A program made the position numbers and the translations under genes. DNA of 64,000 bases from positions 1-64,000 of the forward strand of contig JAFXBG010000001.1 of the NCBI GenBank assembly GCA_017521925.1, in the 5' to 3' direction. Position 1 is the first letter of the stretch. Each line of letters starts with the position of its first letter. The DNA comes from Clostridia bacterium (GTDB taxonomy: Bacteria; Bacillota; Clostridia; Oscillospirales; Acutalibacteraceae). This document shows positions 56,843 through 64,000 of the stretch, piece after piece. The notes beneath the pieces were generated by a model, which worked only from the letters and a program-made list of their open reading frames with translations, was not told where the DNA came from and did not search any database.

Positions 56843-58298
56843 CACACGAAAGCCCTCGAAGAGATTAAGGCAGAAGCTTCTTATCTACTTTCTGGGCTTT
56901 TCTGCCATTATATTAGGTGCGTTGTGGCTGATGCAGACGGTGTTTCTTGACGATGTATACCGCATAATCAAAACCATAGGAATAGAGCAGAGTGCGGATT
57001 ATATCAGCGAGAATATTGACAACTATAACATTACGGCTATTCTGGATGATATTCACCGCCAGAACGATATGCATATAGATGTTTATGATACCACGCAACG
57101 GGTGAACTTTTACCACCTTTATACATCCCGTGAGGAAAGAGATTTAAGCACAGATTATATGCCTCATCAGCTTCGTAATTATTATAACGATGCCAAAGAA
57201 AAAGGCGGAGAAAAGCTTTTTCTTGAGGAGTATACATCAGTAAAAGGAGGCAAAAAAACTCCGCATATGCCACAGTCAGAGCATCTCCGCGTTAAGAATA
57301 TGACCTGCGTAAGAATCCTGCAAGATGGTGATATGGAGCTTATGGTAGTACTGAGGTGGGCTATTACACCCTCGGCAAGCACGGTTGCAACCTTACGTTT
57401 TATACTTATAATTATAACCATTTTGCTGGCACTGCTTTCTGTTACCATGTCGCTGATTATTTCGTGGAAGTTTGCAAAGCCTCTTAAAGATACCAACGAA
57501 ACAGCCAAAAGACTGGCACGAGAGGATTATTCGGTTTCTTTTGAAAGCTACGGCTACAGAGAGGTTGAGGAGCTTAACTCTACACTTAATTTTGCGGCAA
57601 CGGAGCTTGGAGTTGCATCTAAATTACGCAAAGAGCTTATTGCAAATGTTTCTCACGATTTGCGTACACCGCTGACTATGATTAAAGGCTATGCTGAGGT
57701 TATGCGAGATATACCGGGAGAAATGAACGAGGAAAACCTTACCGCCATTGTAGATGAAAGCACCAGACTTTCTAATCTGGTAAGTGATTTGCTGGATATT
57801 TCAAAGCTTCAGAGCGGAGCAATGCCTATTGATAAAAAGATTTTTTCTCTTACAACCTGTATCTCTGATATTCTGAGCAGGTTTACAAGCCTTTCTTTGC
57901 AACAAGGGTATAGTCTTAGCTTTGAAAGCTCAGAAGAAGTGTTTGTTTTTGCCGATAAGGCAAGAATTGAGCAGGTGCTTTACAATCTTATTTCAAACGC
58001 CGTAAACTATTCAGGAGAGCGAAAAGAGGTAATAGTCTGTGAAAAGCTTGCAGATGGCATTGTCAGGGTCGAAGTAACCGACAGCGGCAAAGGCATTGAA
58101 CCCGAAAAACTCAAAAATATATGGGACAGATACTACAGAGCCGACAAAAATCATCAGCGTGCGGTGGTTGGCACGGGACTGGGGCTTTCTATTGTTAAAG
58201 AAATCCTGGATTTGCATGGTGCTCACTTTGGCGTTTTCAGCAAAGTGGGCGAGGGAAGTACCTTCTGGTTTGAGCTGCCTGTATATAATGAAAATTAA
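56829..58298 (+). CDS. sensor histidine kinase
   Basis: About 489 residues. Two membrane helices (about 15-40 and 185-210) enclose a 145-residue extracellular sensor domain. HAMP about 212-265, then HisKA with ELIANVSHDLRTPLTMIKGY (phosphorylated His), and HATPase with LISNAVNYSGE, VTDSGKGIEPEKL, and GTGLGLSIVKEILDLHG. The start is uncertain: TTG 56829 lies 12 bases after GAGGAG, TTG 56817 touches it. Overlap with the regulator suggests coupling. Sequence does not reveal the signal. Confidence 0.92.
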   Translation: MKQNNTRKPSKRLRQKLLIYFLGFSAIILGALWLMQTVFLDDVYRIIKTIGIEQSADYISENIDNYNITAILDDIHRQNDMHIDVYDTTQRVNFYHLYTSREERDLSTDYMPHQLRNYYNDAKEKGGEKLFLEEYTSVKGGKKTPHMPQSEHLRVKNMTCVRILQDGDMELMVVLRWAITPSASTVATLRFILIIITILLALLSVTMSLIISWKFAKPLKDTNETAKRLAREDYSVSFESYGYREVEELNSTLNFAATELGVASKLRKELIANVSHDLRTPLTMIKGYAEVMRDIPGEMNEENLTAIVDESTRLSNLVSDLLDISKLQSGAMPIDKKIFSLTTCISDILSRFTSLSLQQGYSLSFESSEEVFVFADKARIEQVLYNLISNAVNYSGERKEVIVCEKLADGIVRVEVTDSGKGIEPEKLKNIWDRYYRADKNHQRAVVGTGLGLSIVKEILDLHGAHFGVFSKVGEGSTFWFELPVYNEN

Positions 58299-58308
58299 AT
58301 ATTTTCTC

Positions 58309-58340
58309 AAAACGTCTCTGAAAAAACAGGGGCGTTTTGT
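58309..58340 (+). terminator. intrinsic terminator after the sensor kinase
   Basis: AAAACGTCTCTG (58309-58320) pairs with CAGGGGCGTTTT (58327-58338), two G-T pairs, loop of six A, then GTTATAA. Confidence 0.7.
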
Positions 58341-58454
58341 TATAATAAAAGTATACTTTATTGTTAGATATTGAGTTTTTTGAAAAGATATTTGACATAT
58401 CTGCGTTTTATGTGCAATACTTTGCCACTATAAAATGTGAAAGAAGAAATTAAA

Positions 58455-58651
58455 ATGACAAACAAAACTTATTCTAAGATTTTGCGTTTGTACTTGCATT
58501 AATGATTGTAATGTCTTCAATGGTAGCTGCATTTGCTCTTACCAACGATGAAGGCTACGCATCCGTTATTGCTACTGCTGACTAAGTAACTGAGGACGAG
58601 GCTACATTGGATATAACTACAATCCAGAAGAAAATTGCTGAATTAATCTGA
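58455..58651 (+). pseudogene. broken small secreted protein with dockerin-like end
   Basis: ATG 58455 opens MTNKTYSKIL and then stops. In the shifted frame, from about 58482, the sequence reads AFVLALMIVMSSMVAAFALT, a good signal peptide core, continues NDEGYASVIATAD, meets TAA at 58583, then resumes VTEDEATLDITTIQKKIAELI and ends at TGA 58651. The last 13 residues look like the final helix of the dockerins in this window (DATQIQKKIANLI). One lost base and one nonsense change explain it. The body of the parent gene is missing. Frame errors in the assembly are the main alternative. Confidence 0.7.
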
Positions 58652-58656
58652 TTTAT

Positions 58657-58700
58657 TAACCGCAGATAAGGTTTTATCGCCTTTTCTGCGGTTTTTTCTT
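58657..58700 (+). terminator. intrinsic terminator after the pseudogene
   Basis: AACCGCAGA pairs with TCTGCGGTT, with an inner AAGG/CCTT pair, followed by TTTTTCTTT. Intact although the gene before it is broken. Confidence 0.8.
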
Positions 58701-58727
58701 TATAATAAAAAAATTTTAATAAAACCC

Positions 58728-58756
58728 TTGACAAAACAAAACATATATACTATAAT
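58728..58756 (+). promoter_or_regulatory. consensus promoter for the tRNA cluster
   Basis: TTGACA (58728-58733), 17 bases, TATAAT (58751-58756): perfect consensus, 34 bases before the first tRNA. Confidence 0.88.
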
Positions 58757-58789
58757 CACTATTGCTACTTTTGCGGTAGTTATATAGAT

Positions 58790-58866
58790 GGCGGAATAGC
58801 TCAGTTGGCTAGAGCATTCGGTTCATACCCGAAGTGTCGTAGGTTCAAGTCCTATTTCCGCTACCA
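58790..58866 (+). tRNA. tRNA-Met (CAT), elongator type
   Basis: 77 bases with encoded CCA. Acceptor GGCGGAA/TTCCGCT, D arm TAGCTCAGTTGGCTAGAGCA, anticodon stem TTCGG/CCGAA with loop TTCATAC, T loop TTCAAGT. The G1-U72 pair differs from the unpaired end of initiator tRNA. Confidence 0.95.
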
Positions 58867-58869
58867 TAT

Positions 58870-58944
58870 GGCCCGGTGGTCAAGAGGTTAAGACACCGCC
58901 CTTTCACGGCGGTAACACGAGTTCGATTCTCGTCCGGGTCACCA
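58870..58944 (+). tRNA. tRNA-Glu (TTC)
   Basis: 75 bases with CCA. Acceptor GGCCCGG/CCGGGTC, anticodon stem CCGCC/GGCGG with loop CTTTCAC, T loop TTCGATT. Three bases after tRNA-Met, so cotranscribed. Confidence 0.95.
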
Positions 58945-58957
58945 TTTTTCTTTTTCT

Positions 58958-59043
58958 GCCGGTGTGGTGGAATGGCAGACACAAGGGACTTAAAATCCCT
59001 CGGTAGCAATACCGTACCGGTTCAAGTCCGGTCACCGGCACCA
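58958..59043 (+). tRNA. tRNA-Leu (TAA)
   Basis: 86 bases with CCA and a long class II variable arm (CGGTAGCAATACCG). Acceptor GCCGGTG/CACCGGC, anticodon stem AGGGA/TCCCT with loop CTTAAAA. Confidence 0.95.
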
Positions 59044-59093
59044 TTTCCCTGGTCTGCGTACTCTCGGCAATTTACCGCAAAAGTTTTTGGATA

Positions 59094-59124
59094 AGTCTTC
59101 CTTCAGGGAAGGCTGTTTTTTGTT
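59094..59124 (+). terminator. intrinsic terminator of the tRNA cluster
   Basis: AGTCTTCC (59094-59101) pairs with GGAAGGCT (59107-59114), one G-T pair, followed by GTTTTTTGTTTT. Confidence 0.7.
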
Positions 59125-59157
59125 TTATAGACAAAATTCTTACAAAAAGTGACAATT

Positions 59158-59191
59158 ATCCTGCCTTTGTTGACATAGGCAGGATTTTTTT
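59158..59191 (+). terminator. second terminator hairpin, overlapping the GH13 promoter
   Basis: ATCCTGCCT (59158-59166) pairs perfectly with AGGCAGGAT (59177-59185); seven T follow. The loop holds the TTGACA of the next promoter. Confidence 0.75.
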
Positions 59192-59198
59192 ATATAAT
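59170..59198 (+). promoter_or_regulatory. consensus promoter for the GH13 gene
   Basis: TTGACA (59170-59175), 17 bases, TATAAT (59193-59198): perfect consensus, 45 bases before the ATG. The -35 lies in the terminator loop and the T run is its spacer. Confidence 0.82.
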
Positions 59199-59242
59199 AA
59201 TAACCTATATGTTTTTACACAATTACACTATGGAGTGGTATA

Positions 59243-61123
59243 ATGTTTCCTCATTTTGATTCACGCAATCCTTTTTACAAATCACCTTTTGGCGCAGTAG
59301 AGGAGGGTACAAAGGTTCATTTCAGAATTCTTCTGCCCAGAGACCTCAGATGCAGTCAGGCGGAGCTTGCCGTAAAGTATGACTACAGCTATGACTGGGT
59401 TTTCGTAAAACTGTTCTGGACAGGTGCCTTTGATAACGATACAGGTATATGGGAATGCGACTTTACACCTAAGAATATGGGTCTTTATTGGTATAGCTTC
59501 AAGCTTCAGACAGCAGAGGGTACACGTTTTCTTGTACCTGCTGATGTTGACAGAAAAAGTTCTATTGAGCGTTCTCCCGGAAGAAGCTGGCAGATTACCG
59601 CTTACAAAAAGGGATTTAAAACCCCTGACTGGCCTGTTGGCGGCGTAATGTACCAGATTTTCCCTGACCGCTTTAATTTCAGCGGCGAGGAAAAGGATAT
59701 TAAACGTACAGATTTAAAAATTCAGCAGGATTGGTACCAGTGCCCTGATTGGATGCCCAACGAACACGGCGAAATTACCAACACCGACTTCTTTAAGGGC
59801 GACCTTAAGGGTATTACTCAGAAGCTTCCTTATTTAAAGGATTTAGGCGTAAGCTGTATTTATCTTAATCCTATATGCGAGGCATACTCAAACCACCGTT
59901 ATGACACAGGTAACTACGATGCCGTTGACCCTATGTTGGGTTCTATGGAGGATTTCGAGGAGCTTTGTAAAGAAGCTAAGAAGCTAGATATCAGAGTTAT
60001 CAACGACGGTGTATTCAGCCATACCGGTGCTGACAGCATTTACTTTAACCGTTCAGGCAGATACGGCAACGGCGGTGCTTACAGAGACCAGAACTCTCCT
60101 TATTCAAGCTGGTACAAATTCCACCATTGGCCTGACCACTATAACTCCTGGTGGGGTTTCTATACTTTGCCTGAGGTTAACGAGAACGACCCTGCATATA
60201 ACGAGTATATCAACGGCGAGAAGGGCGTTGTAAGAAACTATATGCGTAAGGGTAATTCAGGCTGGCGACTTGATGTTGCCGATGAACTTCCCGACGAGTT
60301 CCTTGAAAACTTACGCAAAGCCGTAAAGGAGCAGGACCCTGAAGGTATTGTTATCGGTGAGGTCTGGGAGGATGCTTCCAATAAGGAAAGCTACGGAGCC
60401 AGACGTCGTTTCCTTTTAGGCGAACAGCTTGACTCTGTTATGAACTATGTGTTCAGAAACGCAATTTTAGAATTTATCCGCGGAACAGATTCAAAGTACG
60501 TTATGGACCAGATTATGTCTGTAGTAGAAAATTACCCAAGACCGGTGCTCCGTGTTCTTATGAATCTGCTTTCAACTCACGATACAGAGCGTGCTCTAAC
60601 AGTTATGGCAGGCGAGCCCTTAAACGGCAGAGACCGCTGGTGGCAGGCTAATCAGAAGCTTACTCCTGAGCAGAGAAATCGCGGTATTAAGCTTATGAAG
60701 CTGGCAGTAGGTATTCAGTATACTTTGCCCGGTTTCCCCTGTGTTTATTATGGTGACGAGGCAGGTATGGAGGGTTACCGTGACCCCTTTAATCGTGCTT
60801 GCTACCCTTGGGGCAGAGAGAATAACGAGCTTATTAAGTGGCACAAAGACCTCGGCGAGCTGAGAAGAAGCAGCGAAACCCTCTGGGACGGTAACTTTAT
60901 TAATGTATATTCTCAGGGCAGACTACTGTCTTATTTAAGAACTACCGAAAGCGAAGGCTTGTTCTGTGCATTTAACTCAGGCTTCTCTGATATAATCATT
61001 GATATTCCTCCGGGATTCACTGCAGGAATGGGCAAGCCTTTGTTTGATACACGCACCGAAGGCGGTAAGCTGGTAATTCCTTCTTTAGGATATGCTTTTA
61101 TGATTTCTAAGCGAGAAATGTAA
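59243..61123 (+). CDS. GH13-family alpha-glucanase (neopullulanase/cyclomaltodextrinase type)
   Basis: 626 residues, no signal peptide, so cytoplasmic. Residues 1-125 form a beta-sandwich domain of the CBM34 kind. The barrel begins VMYQIFPDRFNFSG (about 135). Catalytic residues: nucleophile Asp in GWRLDVADEL (about 343), acid/base Glu in VIGEVWEDA (about 373), and the third Asp in LLSTHDTERAL (about 447). The usual NHD is THD here. A small C-terminal beta domain ends it. It should cleave maltodextrins or pullulan pieces, complementing glgP. Single gene with a consensus promoter; ribosome site GGAG seven bases before ATG. Confidence 0.92.
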   Translation: MFPHFDSRNPFYKSPFGAVEEGTKVHFRILLPRDLRCSQAELAVKYDYSYDWVFVKLFWTGAFDNDTGIWECDFTPKNMGLYWYSFKLQTAEGTRFLVPADVDRKSSIERSPGRSWQITAYKKGFKTPDWPVGGVMYQIFPDRFNFSGEEKDIKRTDLKIQQDWYQCPDWMPNEHGEITNTDFFKGDLKGITQKLPYLKDLGVSCIYLNPICEAYSNHRYDTGNYDAVDPMLGSMEDFEELCKEAKKLDIRVINDGVFSHTGADSIYFNRSGRYGNGGAYRDQNSPYSSWYKFHHWPDHYNSWWGFYTLPEVNENDPAYNEYINGEKGVVRNYMRKGNSGWRLDVADELPDEFLENLRKAVKEQDPEGIVIGEVWEDASNKESYGARRRFLLGEQLDSVMNYVFRNAILEFIRGTDSKYVMDQIMSVVENYPRPVLRVLMNLLSTHDTERALTVMAGEPLNGRDRWWQANQKLTPEQRNRGIKLMKLAVGIQYTLPGFPCVYYGDEAGMEGYRDPFNRACYPWGRENNELIKWHKDLGELRRSSETLWDGNFINVYSQGRLLSYLRTTESEGLFCAFNSGFSDIIIDIPPGFTAGMGKPLFDTRTEGGKLVIPSLGYAFMISKREM

Positions 61124-61213
61124 TAAGACCTGTAAATTCAGTATTATTATACTTATATTATAGAAATTATAACAAAATGCATACACAATATGTTGTATTC
61201 AGAAAAATTTTAT

Positions 61214-61244
61214 TTACCTGATTGACCAAAGGTTAAACAGGTAA
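61214..61244. repeat. inverted repeat upstream of the oligopeptide transporter
   Basis: TTACCTG ATTGACC AAA GGTTAAA CAGGTAA: outer seven bases perfect, inner six with one mismatch. It could terminate GH13 transcription or be an operator; the T run after it is poor. Confidence 0.5.
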
Positions 61245-61279
61245 TTTATGAAAATTGTATAATATTGTGGCAAAGCATA

Positions 61280-61308
61280 TTGTTTTTTGTGTTACATTAT
61301 GATATTAT
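61280..61308 (+). promoter_or_regulatory. possible promoter for the opp operon
   Basis: TTGTTT (61280-61285), 17 bases, TATTAT (61303-61308), 35 bases before oppB. A stand-alone TATAAT at 61258 has no matching -35. Confidence 0.4.
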
Positions 61309-61343
61309 AAGAAATAAAACTTTTTGTAAGGAACGGGAAAATC

Positions 61344-62270
61344 ATGGACAAAAAATTTCTTTTCTACATATTGAAAAGACTTGCATTGGCTGTAGTTACC
61401 ATATTCCTGGTAATTACTATCACTTTCTTTATAATGAACTTTATCCCCGGCGGTCCCTTCATGAGTGAAAAATCAGTAACTCCTGAGACTATGGCAGCTC
61501 TTGAGGCAAAGTTCGGTCTGGACAAGCCTCTTTGGGAGCAGTATCTTAACTACCTTAAAGGTGCAGTGCGTCTTGACTTTGGCCCTTCTATGAAGATGGA
61601 CGGCAGAAATGTTATGGACGTTATTATGGAAGGTTTTGCATCCAGTGCTAAGTTAGGTCTTATTGCGGCTGCAGGTGCCATTGTGCTTGGTCTTGTTTTC
61701 GGCTCATTGGCTGCTGTTTTCCACAACAAGCTTATTGACCGTATAATAATGGTTGTTTCAACGGCCTTTGTTGCGATGCCGTCGTTTATTGTGGCAACGC
61801 TTCTGTTGTGGCTGTTCTGTATTGAGATGAACGTATTCCCGGCAAACGGACAAACGGCGGCGGGTCTTGTTCTTCCCATTATTTCGCTTATGCTGTATCC
61901 TATGGCATATATCATCCGTCTTACACGTTCAAGTATGCTTGACGTTTTAAGCCAGGACTATATCCGTACAGCACGTGCTAAGGGTGTTGCACCTTCTAAG
62001 GTGCTTTTTAAGCACGCACTTAAAAATGCAGTTACTCCCGTAATTACCTATGCAGGTCCTATGGTAGCCTTTATTTTAACAGGTTCTCTGGTTGTTGAGC
62101 AGATTTTTGCTGTTCCCGGTTTAGGTAAATACTTTGTATCTTCTATTATTAACCGTGACTACACAATGATTATGGGTACTACAATTTTCCTTGCTATCAT
62201 TGTTACTATTATGATGCTCTTGTCGGATGTTCTTTACAAGCTCTTCGACCCCAGAGTAGATCTTTCTTAA
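61344..62270 (+). CDS. oppB: oligopeptide/dipeptide ABC transporter permease (OppB type)
   Basis: 308 residues. Six membrane helices with the DppB/OppB N-terminus FYILKRLALAVVTIFLVITI and FIMNFIPGGPF. The permease signature AKGVAPSKVLFKHALKNAVTPV (about 212-233) is the EAA loop that contacts the ATPase. It forms the membrane channel with OppC. ATG follows AAGGAACGGGAAAATC. First gene of the operon; no substrate-binding protein lies upstream, so it may follow the ATPases. Confidence 0.93.
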   Translation: MDKKFLFYILKRLALAVVTIFLVITITFFIMNFIPGGPFMSEKSVTPETMAALEAKFGLDKPLWEQYLNYLKGAVRLDFGPSMKMDGRNVMDVIMEGFASSAKLGLIAAAGAIVLGLVFGSLAAVFHNKLIDRIIMVVSTAFVAMPSFIVATLLLWLFCIEMNVFPANGQTAAGLVLPIISLMLYPMAYIIRLTRSSMLDVLSQDYIRTARAKGVAPSKVLFKHALKNAVTPVITYAGPMVAFILTGSLVVEQIFAVPGLGKYFVSSIINRDYTMIMGTTIFLAIIVTIMMLLSDVLYKLFDPRVDLS

Positions 62271-62285
62271 GGAGGTAAGTTTACA

Positions 62286-63368
62286 ATGAATAATTATGAT
62301 GTAAATAAGCTTCCCAAGAAAAACCCCTTAAGCTTTCAGCTTGACCTTAAAAAGTGGGAAAAGGCAAGTTCTGCTGACAAAGAACAGCAGATTATTGAAA
62401 GAGAAAGCGTAACCTTCTTCAAGGATGGTATGCGTCGCCTCTTTAAAAACAAGGTTGCAATTACCTGTGCAATACTTCTTCTTCTGATTATTGTTGCAGT
62501 AATCGTTGTTCCTATGGTTTATCCCTACACATATGATACTCAGCTGAGCTTACAGGGTGATTTACCCGACCCCAGCTACAACAACTTAAAGCCTTTTGAG
62601 TATGGCTCAACCGAGCTTGAGCGTATTGAAGCAGGCGAGAGTGTGTTCCCTCATATTTTAGGTACAGACTCTTTGGGCCGTGACTACTTTATCCGTGTGG
62701 TTTACGGTACAAGAATTTCACTTTCTGTTGGTCTTTTTGCTTCTATTATCGTTCTTATTATCGGTACACTTTACGGTTCAATCGCAGGCTACGCAGGCGG
62801 CAAGGTTGACCTTGCAATGATGAGAATTGTTGATATTATCTATTCTCTGCCTGATATGCTGATGGTTATTCTGTTCTCTGTTGTATTCAAGCAGACTCTG
62901 GCTCCTGCTATTGAGGGTACGATTCTTGAGAAACTGGGTACAGGTATGATTTCTATCTTCCTTGTATTCGCACTTCTTTACTGGGTTTCTATGGCTCGTC
63001 TTATCCGCGGTCAGATTCTTTCCATAAAGCAGCAGGAATTCGTTCTTACAGCTAAGGCACTTGGTGCATCCCCTGCAAGAATTATCCGCAAGCACCTTCT
63101 TCCCAACTGCATCAGCGTTATGGTTATCTCCACCGCTTTGCAGATTCCCAATGCTATTTTCACAGAGAGTTTCCTTTCATTCTTAGGTCTTGGTGTTTCT
63201 ATCCCCATGCCTTCTCTGGGCTCTCTTGCTTCCGAGAACCTTTCTTACATCTACTCTGATGTTTACAGACTTCTGGTTCCCGCTATTACAATTTGTATTA
63301 TTGTTCTTTCCCTTAACCTTTTGGGCGACGGCCTCAGAGATGCTTTCGACCCCAAACAGAAAAAGTAA
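62286..63368 (+). CDS. oppC: oligopeptide ABC transporter permease (OppC type)
   Basis: 360 residues. A cytoplasmic N-terminal stretch of about 60 residues is longer than usual. TM1 about 62-85 (AITCAILLLLIIVAVIVVPM), periplasm-facing loop with HILGTDSLGRDYFIRVVYGT (the OppC signature), and five more helices. EAA loop: TAKALGASPARIIRKHLLPNC. Starts 15 bases after oppB with AAGGAGG before it. Confidence 0.93.
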   Translation: MNNYDVNKLPKKNPLSFQLDLKKWEKASSADKEQQIIERESVTFFKDGMRRLFKNKVAITCAILLLLIIVAVIVVPMVYPYTYDTQLSLQGDLPDPSYNNLKPFEYGSTELERIEAGESVFPHILGTDSLGRDYFIRVVYGTRISLSVGLFASIIVLIIGTLYGSIAGYAGGKVDLAMMRIVDIIYSLPDMLMVILFSVVFKQTLAPAIEGTILEKLGTGMISIFLVFALLYWVSMARLIRGQILSIKQQEFVLTAKALGASPARIIRKHLLPNCISVMVISTALQIPNAIFTESFLSFLGLGVSIPMPSLGSLASENLSYIYSDVYRLLVPAITICIIVLSLNLLGDGLRDAFDPKQKK

Positions 63369-63383
63369 GGAGGTTATCTTAAA

Positions 63384-64000
63384 ATGAGTTTATTATCAGT
63401 AAAAGACCTTAAAACCTCCTTCTTTACTCCCTCAGGTGAGGTAAAAGCCGTTAACGGCGTTTCCTATGAGGTAGAAAAGGGTAAGGTTTTAGGTATTGTT
63501 GGTGAATCGGGCTCAGGTAAGTCCGTTTCAGCTTACTCAGTTCTTCAGATTCTTGCAAATCCCGGCAAAATTGTCGGCGGTAGTATTGAGCTTGAAGGCG
63601 AAGAGCTTGTAGGTATCAAAGAAAAAGGTATGGCAAAAATCAGAGGTAACAAGATTTCTATAATCTTCCAGGACCCTATGACAAGCCTTAACCCTGTTTT
63701 CACCATAGGCGACCAGCTTATGGAAGCCATTATGCTTCACACCAACCGTAACCGTAAAGAAGCTAAAGAGCGTGCCATTGAAATGCTCAAGCTTGTTGGT
63801 GTTAACGAACCCAAGAAGCGTATCAAGCAGTATCCCCACGAGTTTTCAGGCGGTATGCGTCAGCGTGTTATGATTGCTATGGCTCTTGCCTGCGAACCCG
63901 ACATTCTGATTGCAGACGAGCCTACAACGGCTCTTGACGTTACAATTCAGGCTCAGATTCTTGACCTTATGAAGGACCTTCAGAAAAAGCTTGGTATGGC
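63384..64000 (+). CDS. oppD: oligopeptide ABC transporter ATPase (OppD type), partial
   Basis: The first 205 residues are present; the rest lies beyond the right edge. Walker A GIVGESGSGKSVSAYS (about 36-51), Q loop IIFQDPMTSLNP, ABC signature SGGMRQRVMIAMALA, Walker B PDILIADEPTTALDVTIQAQ. It powers peptide import. ATG 63384 follows AAGGAGGTTATCTTAAA, 15 bases after oppC. Confidence 0.93.
   Translation, partial: MSLLSVKDLKTSFFTPSGEVKAVNGVSYEVEKGKVLGIVGESGSGKSVSAYSVLQILANPGKIVGGSIELEGEELVGIKEKGMAKIRGNKISIIFQDPMTSLNPVFTIGDQLMEAIMLHTNRNRKEAKERAIEMLKLVGVNEPKKRIKQYPHEFSGGMRQRVMIAMALACEPDILIADEPTTALDVTIQAQILDLMKDLQKKLGM

Noticed and set aside
61214..61263. Promoter using TTGACC (61222) and TATAAT (61258)
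   Set aside because: The spacing of 30 bases is too long; the TTGACC belongs to the inverted repeat.

Overview
The window looks like the replication-origin region of a low-to-mid GC Firmicute, most likely a gut Clostridia of the Oscillospirales/Ruminococcaceae type. This rests on four things: the classical origin gene order (mnmE, mnmG, rsmG, noc, parA and parB, then jag, yidC, yidD, rnpA, rpmH, dnaA, dnaN, an S4 protein, recF, remB, gyrB, gyrA); strong GGAGG ribosome sites and TTG starts; a lone sporulation gene (spoVAD); and several secreted type I dockerin proteins typical of fibre- or starch-degrading ruminococci. Genes left of about 28.2 kb mostly read leftward and genes right of it mostly rightward, as expected for forks diverging from an origin at 28.2-30.3 kb.

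Layout. 1-1412: 5' part of pyruvate:ferredoxin oxidoreductase. 1.6-5.3 kb: CorC-like CBS protein, sugar acetyltransferase, CpXC zinc-ribbon protein, LEA-like repeat protein, PAP2 phosphatase. 5.3-9.3 kb: rpe, a large membrane protein that resembles a catalytically degenerate P-type ATPase, and a SpoU rRNA methyltransferase. 9.4-11.9 kb: two small membrane proteins, spoVAD and a lipoprotein. 12-17 kb: three secreted dockerin proteins in a row. 17-28.2 kb: serS, parB, parA, a perfect parS, noc, rsmG, mnmG (with a second parS inside the gene), mnmE, jag, yidC, yidD, rnpA, rpmH. 28.2-38.4 kb: origin DNA with a CTA x5 DnaA-trio tract, then dnaA to gyrA. 38.4-44.8 kb: a fourth dockerin/leucine-rich-repeat protein, two bPH2-type membrane proteins, glycogen phosphorylase. 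45-54.5 kb: zapA, U32 peptidase, dut, mreBCD, a class B penicillin-binding protein, minD, mgsA. 54.7-58.3 kb: C_GCAxxG redox protein, M14 peptidase, two-component system. 58.4-59.1 kb: a broken dockerin-type gene and a tRNA Met-Glu-Leu cluster. 59.2-64 kb: GH13 glucanase and the start of an oligopeptide ABC transporter operon, which runs off the end.

How the genes work together. The centre of the window holds replication initiation (dnaA, dnaN, recF, gyrase) beside segregation and nucleoid occlusion (parABS, noc). Membrane insertion, RNase P and tRNA modification genes share the leftward block. The mreBCD-PBP-minD-mgsA group is the clostridial elongation cluster without the minC, minE and rodA that often accompany it. 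Glycogen phosphorylase, a cytoplasmic GH13 enzyme and secreted dockerin proteins (one with a possible starch-binding module) suggest glucan use.

The most unusual items are: an interspersed inverted-repeat element in three copies beside parS/parA, dnaA and dut/mreB; the pseudo-P-type ATPase; the LEA-like 11-residue repeat protein; a Shine-Dalgarno-sequestering hairpin; a consensus promoter overlapping an intrinsic terminator; and a 125-bp identical tract shared by two dockerin genes.
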